Positions 1 through 6,702 of a stretch of DNA of 7,258 nucleotides are shown piece after piece. The notes beneath the pieces are model-generated. The model was given only the letters and a program-made list of their open reading frames with translations. It did not search any database and was not told the origin of the DNA. Origin of the DNA: Acidobacteriota bacterium (lineage in GTDB: Bacteria; Acidobacteriota; UBA890); assembly GCA_022563115.1 (NCBI GenBank), contig JADFNY010000191.1, positions 1 through 7,258 of the forward strand. The letters run 5' to 3'. The position numbers and the translations under genes were made by a program. The stretch's first letter is position 1, and each line of letters opens with the position of its first letter.

Positions 1-174
1 CGGCCTCTGGTAATGGCCGAAGAGCTCCTGCCCCTCGCTCGCCTGTATCGGAGGCGCCTTTTCACTGCTCATGCCCTCCGACGCGGTTTCCTGCGATGCA
101 CAGCCCGCGACGGCCACGGCCGCCAGAACTGCGACTGCCGTTGTGAGTTTGGACCACCTGCTGTCTGTGCGCAT
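1..174 (-). CDS. Lipoprotein of unknown function, N-terminal part (cut by left edge)
   Basis: A minus-strand reading frame of 58 codons opens at an ATG at 174 and runs off the left edge. An AGGAGG ribosome binding site lies at 180-185, five bases before the start. Residues 1-10 are basic and polar, residues 11-24 form a hydrophobic stretch, and a lipobox (VAGC, cysteine 25) follows, so the product should be a lipid-anchored periplasmic protein. The next 33 residues (ASQETASEG...GQELFGHYQ) look like a flexible linker leading into a domain that is mostly outside the window. The gene starts 78 bases after the stop of the PQQ dehydrogenase on the same strand, so the two may be co-transcribed. An anchored cytochrome c would suit that place, but no CxxCH is seen and the residue after the GQELF segment is not the expected cysteine, so the family is left open. 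The lipoprotein start is well supported; the function is not. Confidence 0.75.
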   Translation of the reverse strand, partial: MRTDSRWSKLTTAVAVLAAVAVAGCASQETASEGMSSEKAPPIQASEGQELFGHYQRP

Positions 175-179
175 CAGAC

Positions 180-185
180 CCTCCT
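180..185 (-). promoter_or_regulatory. Ribosome binding site of the lipoprotein gene
   Basis: AGGAGG on the minus strand, five bases upstream of the ATG at 172-174. It fixes the start of a short partial frame that could otherwise be overlooked. Confidence 0.7.
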
Positions 186-252
186 CTCTGGTCGTTGCGG
201 GCGAGCCGAAGCGCTAGGTTGCGGTCATGAGCTTCGATCGCTTCCGTCTAGG

Positions 253-2310
253 TCACTTGAGGGCAAGCGCCACGAGCGAGCTCGGATAGTCCGGACCTCC
301 GATCTGCACCACGATGTACTGCTGCCCCTCGTGCAGATAGGTCATCATGCCGTACTGAGCCGGCGCCGGAAGCTCGACCGAGCCCAGGAGCTCGCCGGTC
401 GCCTTGTCCCGGGCGCTGAGGACCGGGCGATTGTCCGCGAGGACCTCGCTGGTGAGGAGCAGGCTGCCGGTGACCATCAGGATGGCATGGGACCCACCGC
501 CGCTGTTGGGCAGGTCGATGCCCGCCTCGACGGCTCGGTTCTTGACGTTTTCTGGAGTCTCCCCGATCGGAACCCAATAGAGGCGCTCACCGGTATTCAT
601 GTCGTAGGCGGACACGCGGTTGTACGGCGGCTTGAAGATTGGCAGCCCGCGGGGGCCGGGGATACGTCCGGCCGGGCCCGCGACCCACTCCGAGATCGTC
701 GTGCCGGTGGTGGACGTATCATCCGGATCGTCCTGGTCAGCGCCCGGTGCCACGAAGCCGCCGCTGCACCCGGGAGAGTGCGACACGTACAGGATTCCCG
801 TCGTCGGGTCCATGGCCGCGGGATGGGTGATGTTCAACCCGCCGTAGCAGCGGATGTTGCCCCGCACACCGGAATCGTGGCCGACGGGCAGCCGCGGTAG
901 GTAGGGGTCTCCGATCCGGTACTCCAACATGGTCTCGAGCGCCATTTCCTTGAGCTCGGTCGTAAAGTCGATGACGCGATCTTCGTCGAGCCCCATGGCC
1001 TCGAAGGGTTCGGGCTTCGTCGGGTAGGGCTGGGTGGGTGCCGTCCAGTTGCCGGGCACCTCCGTCTGCGGTACCGGGCGCTCCTCGATGGGCCAGATCG
1101 GTTCGCCCGTTTCCCGATTGAAGGCGAAGATGAAGCCCTGCTTGGTGGTCTGCACGACCGCCGGAATCTCCGTTCCCTCGACCGTCAGGTCGACGAGGAT
1201 CGGCACGTTGGGAAGGTCGTAGTTCCACTGGTCGTTGTGGACCGTCTGGAAGTGCCAGACGCGCTCGCCCGTCGCGACGTCCAGCGCGATGACGCTGGTG
1301 CCGTAGAGGTTGGCGCCCGGGCGGAAGCCGCCGAAGTAGTCGATGGTCGGCGGGTTGGTGGGGATGTAGACGATCCCGCGCTCGTCGTCGGCGGACAGCG
1401 GCGCCCACGATGAAACGTCCCCCGTGTACGACCAGGCATCGTTTTCCCAGGTCTCGTGCCCGAACTCGCCGGGCCGTGGGATGACGTGGAACTTCCAGCG
1501 GAACTCACCGGTCCGGGCGTCGTACGCCAGGATGTCGTTCGGGACGTTCTCGATGCGCGTCTGGTTGTAGCCCTGCTCGGCGGAGCTGCCGACCACTACC
1601 GTGCCGTTGACGATGATCGGGGGCGACGAGCTGGTGATGTATCCGAGCTCCCGCGGGACCCCGTAGTCGGGATCATAGGCGCCCTCATACTCCTTCCACG
1701 GGCCCCAGTCGGCGAGGAGGTCGAGCAAGAGGTCCACCACCCCGGTCTCGGAGAAGCCCTCCAAGGGTACAGCCTTGCCCCAGTTCTCCAGGGGCCGGCC
1801 GGTCCTCGCATCCAGCGCGTGGAGAAAAAAGCCGGGCGTGATGATGTAGATCACACCGTTGCCGTCCACCTCCGCGTAGCCAACGCCCTTGCCGTAGCTG
1901 GCCCGCATGGAGCGCTCCCAGCGCTGGGTGTTGGGCTCTCGGTAGGTCCAGATGGTCTCGCCCGTGGCGGGGTCTATCGCCACCACGGTGCGCCGCGACC
2001 CGGCCACCGTGTAGAGCATTCCGTCGATGTAGCTGGGGGTCGATCGGGAGGTGGTCTGCGGCTGCGGGCTGAAGTTGTCGCCGCGGAAGATCCAGGCGAT
2101 TTCCAGCTCCTCGAAGTTCTCGCCGTTGATCTGGTCGACGGGCGAGTAGCGGGTGCCCCAGGCGTCGGCGCTTTGGTAGCGCCACTCTCCCACAGGGTTG
2201 CCGCGCTCCTGGCCCACGGACAGGGACGAGACCGCGAGCCCTAAGCTCAGGGTGAGGGTGAAACAGAGCGCGTGGATTCGTCGCGGACGGCGTGTCAGGT
2301 CTGCTCTCAT
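253..2310 (-). CDS. Secreted PQQ-dependent dehydrogenase (soluble membrane-glucose-dehydrogenase-like quinoprotein)
   Basis: Predicted periplasmic quinoprotein that oxidises an alcohol, sugar or polyol with pyrroloquinoline quinone and passes electrons to a separate acceptor. A basic N-terminus and a hydrophobic segment (about residues 12-30) form a signal peptide, probably cut near SVG/QE. The eight-bladed propeller follows from about residue 40: WRYQSADAWGTRYSP, several DxxTGE/W blade motifs (AIDPATGETIW at 111-121, AYDARTGEFRW at 262-272, ALDVATGERVW at 342-352), IPRPGEFGHETW at 277-288, and VHNDQWNYDLP at 357-367. Asp365 in that last motif matches the catalytic Asp466 of E. coli membrane glucose dehydrogenase (Gcd), and Lys390 (TTKQGFIF) matches its Lys493. 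Trp302 (SSWAP) may match the PQQ-stacking tryptophan. The five-helix membrane anchor of Gcd is absent, there is no CxxCH heme site, and no adjacent cysteine pair as in methanol dehydrogenases. The ATG at 2310 has GGAGG at 2317-2321. The substrate cannot be read from the sequence. Confidence 0.92.
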   Translation of the reverse strand: MRADLTRRPRRIHALCFTLTLSLGLAVSSLSVGQERGNPVGEWRYQSADAWGTRYSPVDQINGENFEELEIAWIFRGDNFSPQPQTTSRSTPSYIDGMLYTVAGSRRTVVAIDPATGETIWTYREPNTQRWERSMRASYGKGVGYAEVDGNGVIYIITPGFFLHALDARTGRPLENWGKAVPLEGFSETGVVDLLLDLLADWGPWKEYEGAYDPDYGVPRELGYITSSSPPIIVNGTVVVGSSAEQGYNQTRIENVPNDILAYDARTGEFRWKFHVIPRPGEFGHETWENDAWSYTGDVSSWAPLSADDERGIVYIPTNPPTIDYFGGFRPGANLYGTSVIALDVATGERVWHFQTVHNDQWNYDLPNVPILVDLTVEGTEIPAVVQTTKQGFIFAFNRETGEPIWPIEERPVPQTEVPGNWTAPTQPYPTKPEPFEAMGLDEDRVIDFTTELKEMALETMLEYRIGDPYLPRLPVGHDSGVRGNIRCYGGLNITHPAAMDPTTGILYVSHSPGCSGGFVAPGADQDDPDDTSTTGTTISEWVAGPAGRIPGPRGLPIFKPPYNRVSAYDMNTGERLYWVPIGETPENVKNRAVEAGIDLPNSGGGSHAILMVTGSLLLTSEVLADNRPVLSARDKATGELLGSVELPAPAQYGMMTYLHEGQQYIVVQIGGPDYPSSLVALALK

Positions 2311-2316
2311 CTTCTT

Positions 2317-2321
2317 CCTCC
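2317..2321 (-). promoter_or_regulatory. Ribosome binding site of the PQQ dehydrogenase gene
   Basis: GGAGG on the minus strand, six bases before the ATG at 2308-2310. It lies three bases downstream of the shared GACGATAGCC element. Confidence 0.7.
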
Positions 2322-2339
2322 CAGGGCTATCGTCTCGTC

Positions 2340-2368
2340 AATGTACTTGGCCGCGAGGGGGGTGACAA
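2340..2368 (-). promoter_or_regulatory. Putative sigma70-type promoter of the PQQ dehydrogenase gene
   Basis: On the minus strand TTGTCA (2363-2368) is followed after 17 bases by TACATT (2340-2345), a reasonable -35/-10 pair. Initiation would fall near 2333, giving a leader of about 23 bases that holds only the ribosome binding site. The spacer contains a run of six C on this strand. This is a motif match by eye in a high-GC genome and has not been tested. Confidence 0.4.
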
Positions 2369-2386
2369 GAACCGAGCGACGACTCC

Positions 2387-2416
2387 TTGACGCTCGGCGT
2401 GCTCAGGGCCTAGCCT
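2387..2416 (+). promoter_or_regulatory. Possible promoter of the cytochrome-copper protein operon
   Basis: TTGACG (2387-2392), an 18-base spacer and TAGCCT (2411-2416) give an acceptable -35 with a weak -10, and a leader of about 50 bases before the ATG at 2472. An alternative is CTGACG (2415-2420), 16 bases, TACGAC (2437-2442), which would place the shared AAGTAC/GACGATAGCC element at the same relative position as on the other strand. The sequence alone does not decide between them. Confidence 0.3.
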
Positions 2417-2458
2417 GACGCACGAGGGTGGCAAAGTACGACGATAGCCTTTGCTGTC

Positions 2459-2464
2459 AGGAGG
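2459..2464 (+). promoter_or_regulatory. Ribosome binding site that decides the start of the cytochrome-copper protein
   Basis: AGGAGG ends seven bases before the ATG at 2472. The same frame is open back to a TTG at 2451, but that codon lies upstream of this site and has none of its own, so the ATG at 2472 is preferred. Confidence 0.75.
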
Positions 2465-2471
2465 ACGCATC

Positions 2472-3845
2472 ATGGCAAGCAAATCCGCACGCTCGATTCT
2501 TCAACCTCTAGGGCCGGGGGCGCTTGTGCTAGCGGTCCTCGCCCTGCTGGCTTTCCACACCGGAGCGTTCGCGGCGCAGCAGTGGCATGAGCCGGCATCG
2601 GCCGACGAGGCCGCCGTCACGTTCACCAGGGACGTTGCGCCGATCCTGCAGGAGAACTGCCAGATCTGCCATCGGCCGGGCTCGGTCGGGCCGATGTCGC
2701 TTCTCACCCATGAACAGGTCAGGCTCTATGCACCCCTCATCAAGGACAAGGTGGCCGCCAGGGAAATGCCTCCGTATCACCTCGATACGGGTGTCGGGAT
2801 CCAGGCGATCAAGAATGACTGGCGGCTGAGCGAGGAGGAGATCGCGACCATCGTCGCTTGGGTGGATGCGGGGGCCCCGGAGGGCGACCCGGCGGACATG
2901 CCAGCCGCGGTGGAATGGCCGGACTTCAGAAAGTGGCAGCTCGAAGACCGGTTGGGTAAGCCGGATCACGTGATCAAGTCGAAGCCCTTTACGGTGCCGG
3001 CCGAGGGGGGCGACTTGTGGTGGCGTCCGAGGGTGGAGACGGGGCTCACCGAAGATCGGCTGGTTCGGGCCTTGGAGGTCCGGCCCTCCTTCCCCGCAGG
3101 CCGTCAAGCCGTGCACCACGCCATACCTAGATTGTTGAGCCAAAACGAGGAAGGCGAGTGGGTCCGTACCGGGAGCCTTTCGGAATACGCCATGGGCAAG
3201 GTCGGGGAGATCCTCCCTGCAGACGCAGCCCGTCTGCTGCCAGCGAACTCGATGATCGAATGGGACGCCCACTACTACCCAATGGGCTATGTCATTGAGG
3301 ACGATCAACTCGAGCTTGGCCTCTGGTTCTATCCCGACGGCTACGAGGCGGAATTCACCCAGAATCTGCGCCTCTACCCGCTACAGGGCGACATCGCCCT
3401 GGCGCCGGGGGGGACCGCCATGACCCAGGGCTTCCGCCGGTGGGATCATCCGGTTCGCATTGATAGCTTCCAGCCGCACGGGCATGTGCACCTCCATGCG
3501 ATGTCCATGGAGGCGATTTATCCGGATGGCTCCCGGGAGCTCCTCAGTATGGTGAGCAACTTCAACGCCAGATGGCACCACAGCTATATCTATGACGACG
3601 ACGCATCTCCGATGTTGCCAACGGGCACTGTCCTGGTTCTCACCGCGTGGTACGACAACACGGAGGCCAACCCACTGACTCCCGATCCGGAAGTGTGGTA
3701 CTCGAGAGGCAGCCGTACGACGGACGAGATGTCGCACGCCTGGCTCGCGATAACCCACTTGGACGAAGATAGCTACGAGCGACTGGTGACCGAGAGGGAA
3801 CGGAAGAAAGAGGCGGGCGGCCAGGGCAGCGACGGCAGAAACTGA
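2472..3845 (+). CDS. Secreted fusion of cytochrome c and copper type II (PHM/DBH-like) monooxygenase-type domain
   Basis: Predicted 457-residue periplasmic redox protein. A signal peptide with a hydrophobic core at about 14-32 ends in AFA/AQ near residue 35. A monoheme cytochrome c domain follows at about 45-145: FTRDVAPILQ, heme site CQICH (Cys63, Cys66, His67) and Met99 (REMPPYH) as likely sixth ligand. From about 165 to 430 comes a domain like peptidylglycine alpha-hydroxylating monooxygenase, in which copper activates O2 and the second electron comes from another copper. Candidate ligands match the PHM pattern: His215-His216 and His267 for one copper; His338, His340 and Met420 (TTDEM) for the other. 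YDNTEANPLTPDP at 394-406 is a typical block before the methionine ligand. The fused heme could supply the electrons ascorbate gives to animal PHM (inference). The C-terminus (about 435-457) is charged and polar. It is first in a two-gene unit, with the next gene 25 bases on. Family is well supported; substrate and hydroxylase activity are unknown. Confidence 0.88.
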   Translation: MASKSARSILQPLGPGALVLAVLALLAFHTGAFAAQQWHEPASADEAAVTFTRDVAPILQENCQICHRPGSVGPMSLLTHEQVRLYAPLIKDKVAAREMPPYHLDTGVGIQAIKNDWRLSEEEIATIVAWVDAGAPEGDPADMPAAVEWPDFRKWQLEDRLGKPDHVIKSKPFTVPAEGGDLWWRPRVETGLTEDRLVRALEVRPSFPAGRQAVHHAIPRLLSQNEEGEWVRTGSLSEYAMGKVGEILPADAARLLPANSMIEWDAHYYPMGYVIEDDQLELGLWFYPDGYEAEFTQNLRLYPLQGDIALAPGGTAMTQGFRRWDHPVRIDSFQPHGHVHLHAMSMEAIYPDGSRELLSMVSNFNARWHHSYIYDDDASPMLPTGTVLVLTAWYDNTEANPLTPDPEVWYSRGSRTTDEMSHAWLAITHLDEDSYERLVTERERKKEAGGQGSDGRN

Positions 3846-3870
3846 CTCGGTCCGCTTTTCAGGAGGTGCG

Positions 3871-4761
3871 ATGAAGAGTCGCTTGCGCTTGCGCAGTTTC
3901 ATTCTCGTGCTGTCGGTACTGAGCTCGGTACCCCTCGAGGCTCAGCGAGTGCAGAGGCTTCCGTTGGCGCCGCGGTCACCCAGCGGCGAGCCGGTCGCTC
4001 CGTTTTTCGAAGGCTGGTACGCGAACCCGGACGGCACGTACACCTTCTCGTTCGGTTACTTCAATTTGAATATGGAGGAGACGCTCGAGATCCCCCTGGG
4101 GCCGGACAACTTCATCGAACCAGGCGAGTTCGATGGCAAGCAGCCAACGCACTTCACGGTCGATCCACGTCGGGACAGGGGTATCTTCACGGTGATTGTG
4201 CCGGCGTCCTATGCGGATGGACAGCAGCGGGTTGTGTGGACCATCCGTGGTAACGGCGTCACCTATTCGGTACCGGCAAGGGTGGGCGTCGAGGCCCTTC
4301 AGCTTGACTACGGGCCGCGAGCGATGGGGTCGGTACCACCTCTGGTGCGGCTTGAACCCGGGGGGATGGAGGGTCAGCACCCAACGGGCGTGAGGCTGAC
4401 GGAGCCACGGGTCGCAACGGTGGGAAGCCCGCTGACCCTGACGGTATGGGCGGCTGAGGTCTCGGAACGGTCCGCAGACGACATCGTGAACAGGGATGGA
4501 GTCGCGCTGAGGCTACTGTGGTTCAAACATCAAGGGCCTCCAGGTGCGGTCGTGTTCGAGGAGCGGGAGATCGTGCTGGAGGAGGGCACGGGCGAGGCGA
4601 CGACAACCGCGACGTTTGCCGAACCTGGCGACTACGTGCTTCGGGTCCGGGTGGACAACTGGGCCGCCAACGATAGCAGTGCAGGCGATCAATGTTGCTG
4701 GACGAATGGGTACGTGCCGGTAACCGTTGTGCCCAAGGGCGGGACGCTGTTCCGAGACTGA
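3871..4761 (+). CDS. Secreted two-domain protein of unknown function with an adjacent cysteine pair
   Basis: I do not recognise a named family. The ATG at 3871 has AGGAGG at 3861-3866. The 296-residue product has a basic start and hydrophobic segment (residues 9-23) with likely cleavage after LEA (residue 24). An N-terminal beta-rich region (about 43-147) opens with PFFEGWYANPDGTYTFSFGY and looks like a carbohydrate- or ligand-binding type sandwich, although that is only an impression. A proline- and glycine-rich linker follows at about 148-180. Residues 180-288 look Ig- or PKD-like: SPLTLTVWAAE, ATFAEPGDYVLRVRVDN and a final YVPVTVVPKG strand. The only cysteines are Cys275-Cys276 (QCCWTNGY) in the last domain. 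The gene is 25 bases downstream of the cytochrome-copper gene without a terminator, so it is probably translated from the same mRNA and works with that protein outside the cytoplasm. Possible roles are substrate presentation, metal delivery or assembly. Confidence 0.82.
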   Translation: MKSRLRLRSFILVLSVLSSVPLEAQRVQRLPLAPRSPSGEPVAPFFEGWYANPDGTYTFSFGYFNLNMEETLEIPLGPDNFIEPGEFDGKQPTHFTVDPRRDRGIFTVIVPASYADGQQRVVWTIRGNGVTYSVPARVGVEALQLDYGPRAMGSVPPLVRLEPGGMEGQHPTGVRLTEPRVATVGSPLTLTVWAAEVSERSADDIVNRDGVALRLLWFKHQGPPGAVVFEEREIVLEEGTGEATTTATFAEPGDYVLRVRVDNWAANDSSAGDQCCWTNGYVPVTVVPKGGTLFRD

Positions 4762-4764
4762 CCC

Positions 4765-4777
4765 CCCCTTTGAGGGG
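4765..4777. terminator. Weak hairpin in the convergent gap
   Basis: CCCC-TTTGA-GGGG just after the stop of the secreted protein gene, followed by a second small stem GTGA-TCAG-TCAC (4779-4790). Neither strand shows a T-run after the stem, so this is not a convincing intrinsic terminator. The rest of the 117-base gap to 4878 shows no gene and no stronger hairpin; termination may be factor-dependent. Confidence 0.2.
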
Positions 4778-4878
4778 CGTGATCAGTCACATTGCCTGGC
4801 GCATCGAGAGCTTTGACACCGACGCGGCGCCAACTTCACCCATCGAGCCTTCCCGGTGAGGTCTGATCTCGCTCGTGC

Positions 4879-6702
4879 TTAGCGCGCCCAGGCGTAGGCT
4901 TCCGCGCGCGGGTCGGCGCCGACGCTGTACACCCCGGTGACGGCATCGAACAGGATCGCCCCGTTGGCGCCCTTCGACCAACCGGCGCTGACCGTGAGCT
5001 CGTGGCCCTTGGCCCGCAGCACTTTGATAACCTCCTCGGGGATGCGGTCTTCCACCGACATCTCGCCCAGGCTCATGTTGTGCGGGAAGACCGACGACGG
5101 GAAGCTGCGCGTCGCCCAGCGCGGCGCCTCGATTGCTTGTTGCACGTTCATGCCGAAGTCGACGATGTTGAGCAACGTCTGGATCGTGCGCATGATCTGG
5201 TCGTCGCCCCCGGGGCTACCGGTAACCAGGAAAGGCTCGCCGTCCTTCATCACCAGCGTCCCTTGTAGCGTGCTGCGTGGCCGCTTTCCCGGGGCCAGCG
5301 ACTTGGGCTCTCCAGGCACTAGCGAGAAGTAGTCACCGCGGCAGTTGAAGACGAAGCCGAGGTCGCCCATCACGACGCCGGTGCCCCAGCCGCTGTGGTT
5401 GCTCGGGGTGATCGTCACCATGTTGCGGTCGGCGTCGGCGACGGCGATGTAGCTCGTGTCGCCCTCGAACTCGCCCTCGCCGTTCTCGTGCCGGCGGGGC
5501 AACCAGCCCCCCTCCTGCGACAGGAACTTCCACGGATCGCCGGGGCGGAACTCGTGGGAGGCATTGTCGCGTTCGATGAGCTCCCGGCGCTGCGTCGCGT
5601 ACTCCTTCGAGAGCAGCGCGTCGTAAGGGATGTCGACGAAGTCGGTGTCGCCGAGGAACTCGCGGTCGGCGAACGCCAGCTTGATGGCCTCGACGCTGGT
5701 GTGGATGTACTCGGCGCTGTTGTGCCCCATCGCCGCGAGGTCGTAGCCCTCGAGGATGTTGAGCGCGAAGAGCTCGGCGGGCCCCTGATTCGACGAGGGG
5801 TTCTTGTAGACCTGGTAGCCGCGGTAGTCGATCGAGACGGGCTCCTCGACCCTCACGCCATACTCGGCGAAGTCCTCGTAGCGGAACAGGCCGCCGTTTT
5901 CCTCGGCGAAGCGAGCCATCTCACGCGCGATGTCGCCCTTGTAGAAAAGATCACGCGCCGCCCGCAATCCGGCCCTGCGTCCCTGACCGGCGGCCGCCTG
6001 CTCGGCCTCGACCAACCGCTCGAGGGTGCGCGCGGCGTCGGGGTTGCGGAAGATATCGCCCGCCTTCCGGGGGGTGTCCGGGTTGTAGAGCTTCACGCTG
6101 CTCGGGTACTGGGCCAGCTTGCGCGAGCCCAAGGCGCGGGCGAAGGACTCGCTGATCGGGAATCCCTCTCCCGCCACTTCGATCGCCGGCTGCAGCACCT
6201 CCTCGAAGGTCATCGTGCCCCAGCGGTCGAGGAGCGTGTACCAGGCGTCGACCATCCCGGGCACGGTGGCCGACAGCAGACCGTTGCTGCGCGGAATCTC
6301 GCCGTTGTTGTTCTCGTTGTACCAGTCGATCGTGGCCAGCCCTGGGGCCGTGCCCTCGGCGTCGATGGAGACGACGCGGCGCGATTCGGCGTCGTAGAGC
6401 AAGATGACCGCGTCGGACCCGATGCCGTTGGAGTCGGCGTCGACCAATGCCAGCACGGCGTGTCCGGCGACGATGGCGTCGAAGGCGTTGCCGCCCGCTT
6501 CCAGTATCTGCACAGCGGCGCGGGTGGCGAACTGGCTCATCGAGGAAACGGCGTATTCGGTGCCGCGGATCACCGGGCGCATCTGCCGTTGACGTCGGCC
6601 CTCGGCGCCACCTCTTTGGGGCTGGCCCAGGGCGCCGGAGTCGAGCCCGGCGACGAGGAAAGTGAGCATCAAGCAGCAGAGCGTGCGTGCGAGTGTCTTC
6701 AT
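4879..6702 (-). CDS. Secreted gamma-glutamyltransferase-family Ntn hydrolase with altered substrate pocket
   Basis: A 607-residue member of the gamma-glutamyltranspeptidase (GGT) fold, made as a proenzyme that cuts itself before a threonine which then acts as nucleophile. The ATG at 6702 is preferred over the open frame to 6771: GAGG lies at 6708-6711, the signal peptide begins here (hydrophobic 8-19, cleavage near ALG/QP at 26), and a promoter candidate lies between the two. The motif GDTSYIAVAD gives Thr416 as nucleophile (E. coli Thr391). The resulting light chain of 192 residues equals the family size. Ser434 (E. coli Thr409), Ser477-Thr478 (Ser462-Ser463) and TGSPGG (494-499) are kept. 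The E. coli residues that bind the gamma-glutamyl group are not: Arg114 aligns with Glu116 (SIDAEGTAP) and Asp433 with Tyr458 (GDYFS). The usual GxGGGG is GIGSDA, and the lid loop is missing. It is probably a periplasmic amidase or acylase on something other than glutathione. Confidence 0.9.
   Translation of the reverse strand: MKTLARTLCCLMLTFLVAGLDSGALGQPQRGGAEGRRQRQMRPVIRGTEYAVSSMSQFATRAAVQILEAGGNAFDAIVAGHAVLALVDADSNGIGSDAVILLYDAESRRVVSIDAEGTAPGLATIDWYNENNNGEIPRSNGLLSATVPGMVDAWYTLLDRWGTMTFEEVLQPAIEVAGEGFPISESFARALGSRKLAQYPSSVKLYNPDTPRKAGDIFRNPDAARTLERLVEAEQAAAGQGRRAGLRAARDLFYKGDIAREMARFAEENGGLFRYEDFAEYGVRVEEPVSIDYRGYQVYKNPSSNQGPAELFALNILEGYDLAAMGHNSAEYIHTSVEAIKLAFADREFLGDTDFVDIPYDALLSKEYATQRRELIERDNASHEFRPGDPWKFLSQEGGWLPRRHENGEGEFEGDTSYIAVADADRNMVTITPSNHSGWGTGVVMGDLGFVFNCRGDYFSLVPGEPKSLAPGKRPRSTLQGTLVMKDGEPFLVTGSPGGDDQIMRTIQTLLNIVDFGMNVQQAIEAPRWATRSFPSSVFPHNMSLGEMSVEDRIPEEVIKVLRAKGHELTVSAGWSKGANGAILFDAVTGVYSVGADPRAEAYAWAR

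Larger units (their letters stand above)
2325..2449. repeat. Inverted repeat at both gene starts of the divergent region (candidate shared operator or leader element)
   Basis: The left arm 2325-2334 (ggctatcgtc) and the right arm 2440-2449 (gacgatagcc) are exact reverse complements. The similarity continues: GGCN-AAGTAC directly abuts GACGATAGCC on the plus strand (2430-2449). On the minus strand GGCN-AAGTAC (2352-2343) is separated from GACGATAGCC (2334-2325) by eight bases, attgacga. Read in the direction of transcription, both divergent genes therefore carry GGCN-AAGTAC-(0 or 8)-GACGATAGCC just upstream of the ribosome binding site. The arms are 105 bases apart, so a regulator bound at both sites or an inverted duplication of a promoter segment is more likely than a cruciform. 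Confidence 0.65.

Noticed and set aside
207..244. Possible hairpin (cgaagc/gcttcg or gaagcg/cgcttc) between the dehydrogenase and lipoprotein genes
   Set aside because: The six-base stems have loops of 18 bases or more, the two pairings exclude each other, and no T-run follows; too weak to call a terminator or attenuator.
13..900. A 295-codon plus-strand frame over the start of the window
   Set aside because: It covers the C-terminal half of the PQQ dehydrogenase and the lipoprotein start in antisense. It is Arg/His-rich, has no motif and no ribosome binding site; it is a high-GC shadow.
1456..2244. A 262-codon plus-strand frame
   Set aside because: It is antisense to the N-terminal half of the PQQ dehydrogenase, with low-complexity Val/Gly/Ala/Arg composition and no recognisable domain.
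2451..2471. TTG at 2451 as start of the cytochrome-copper protein
   Set aside because: It would include the ribosome binding site in the coding sequence and put extra residues before a normal signal peptide. The ATG at 2472 is properly spaced.
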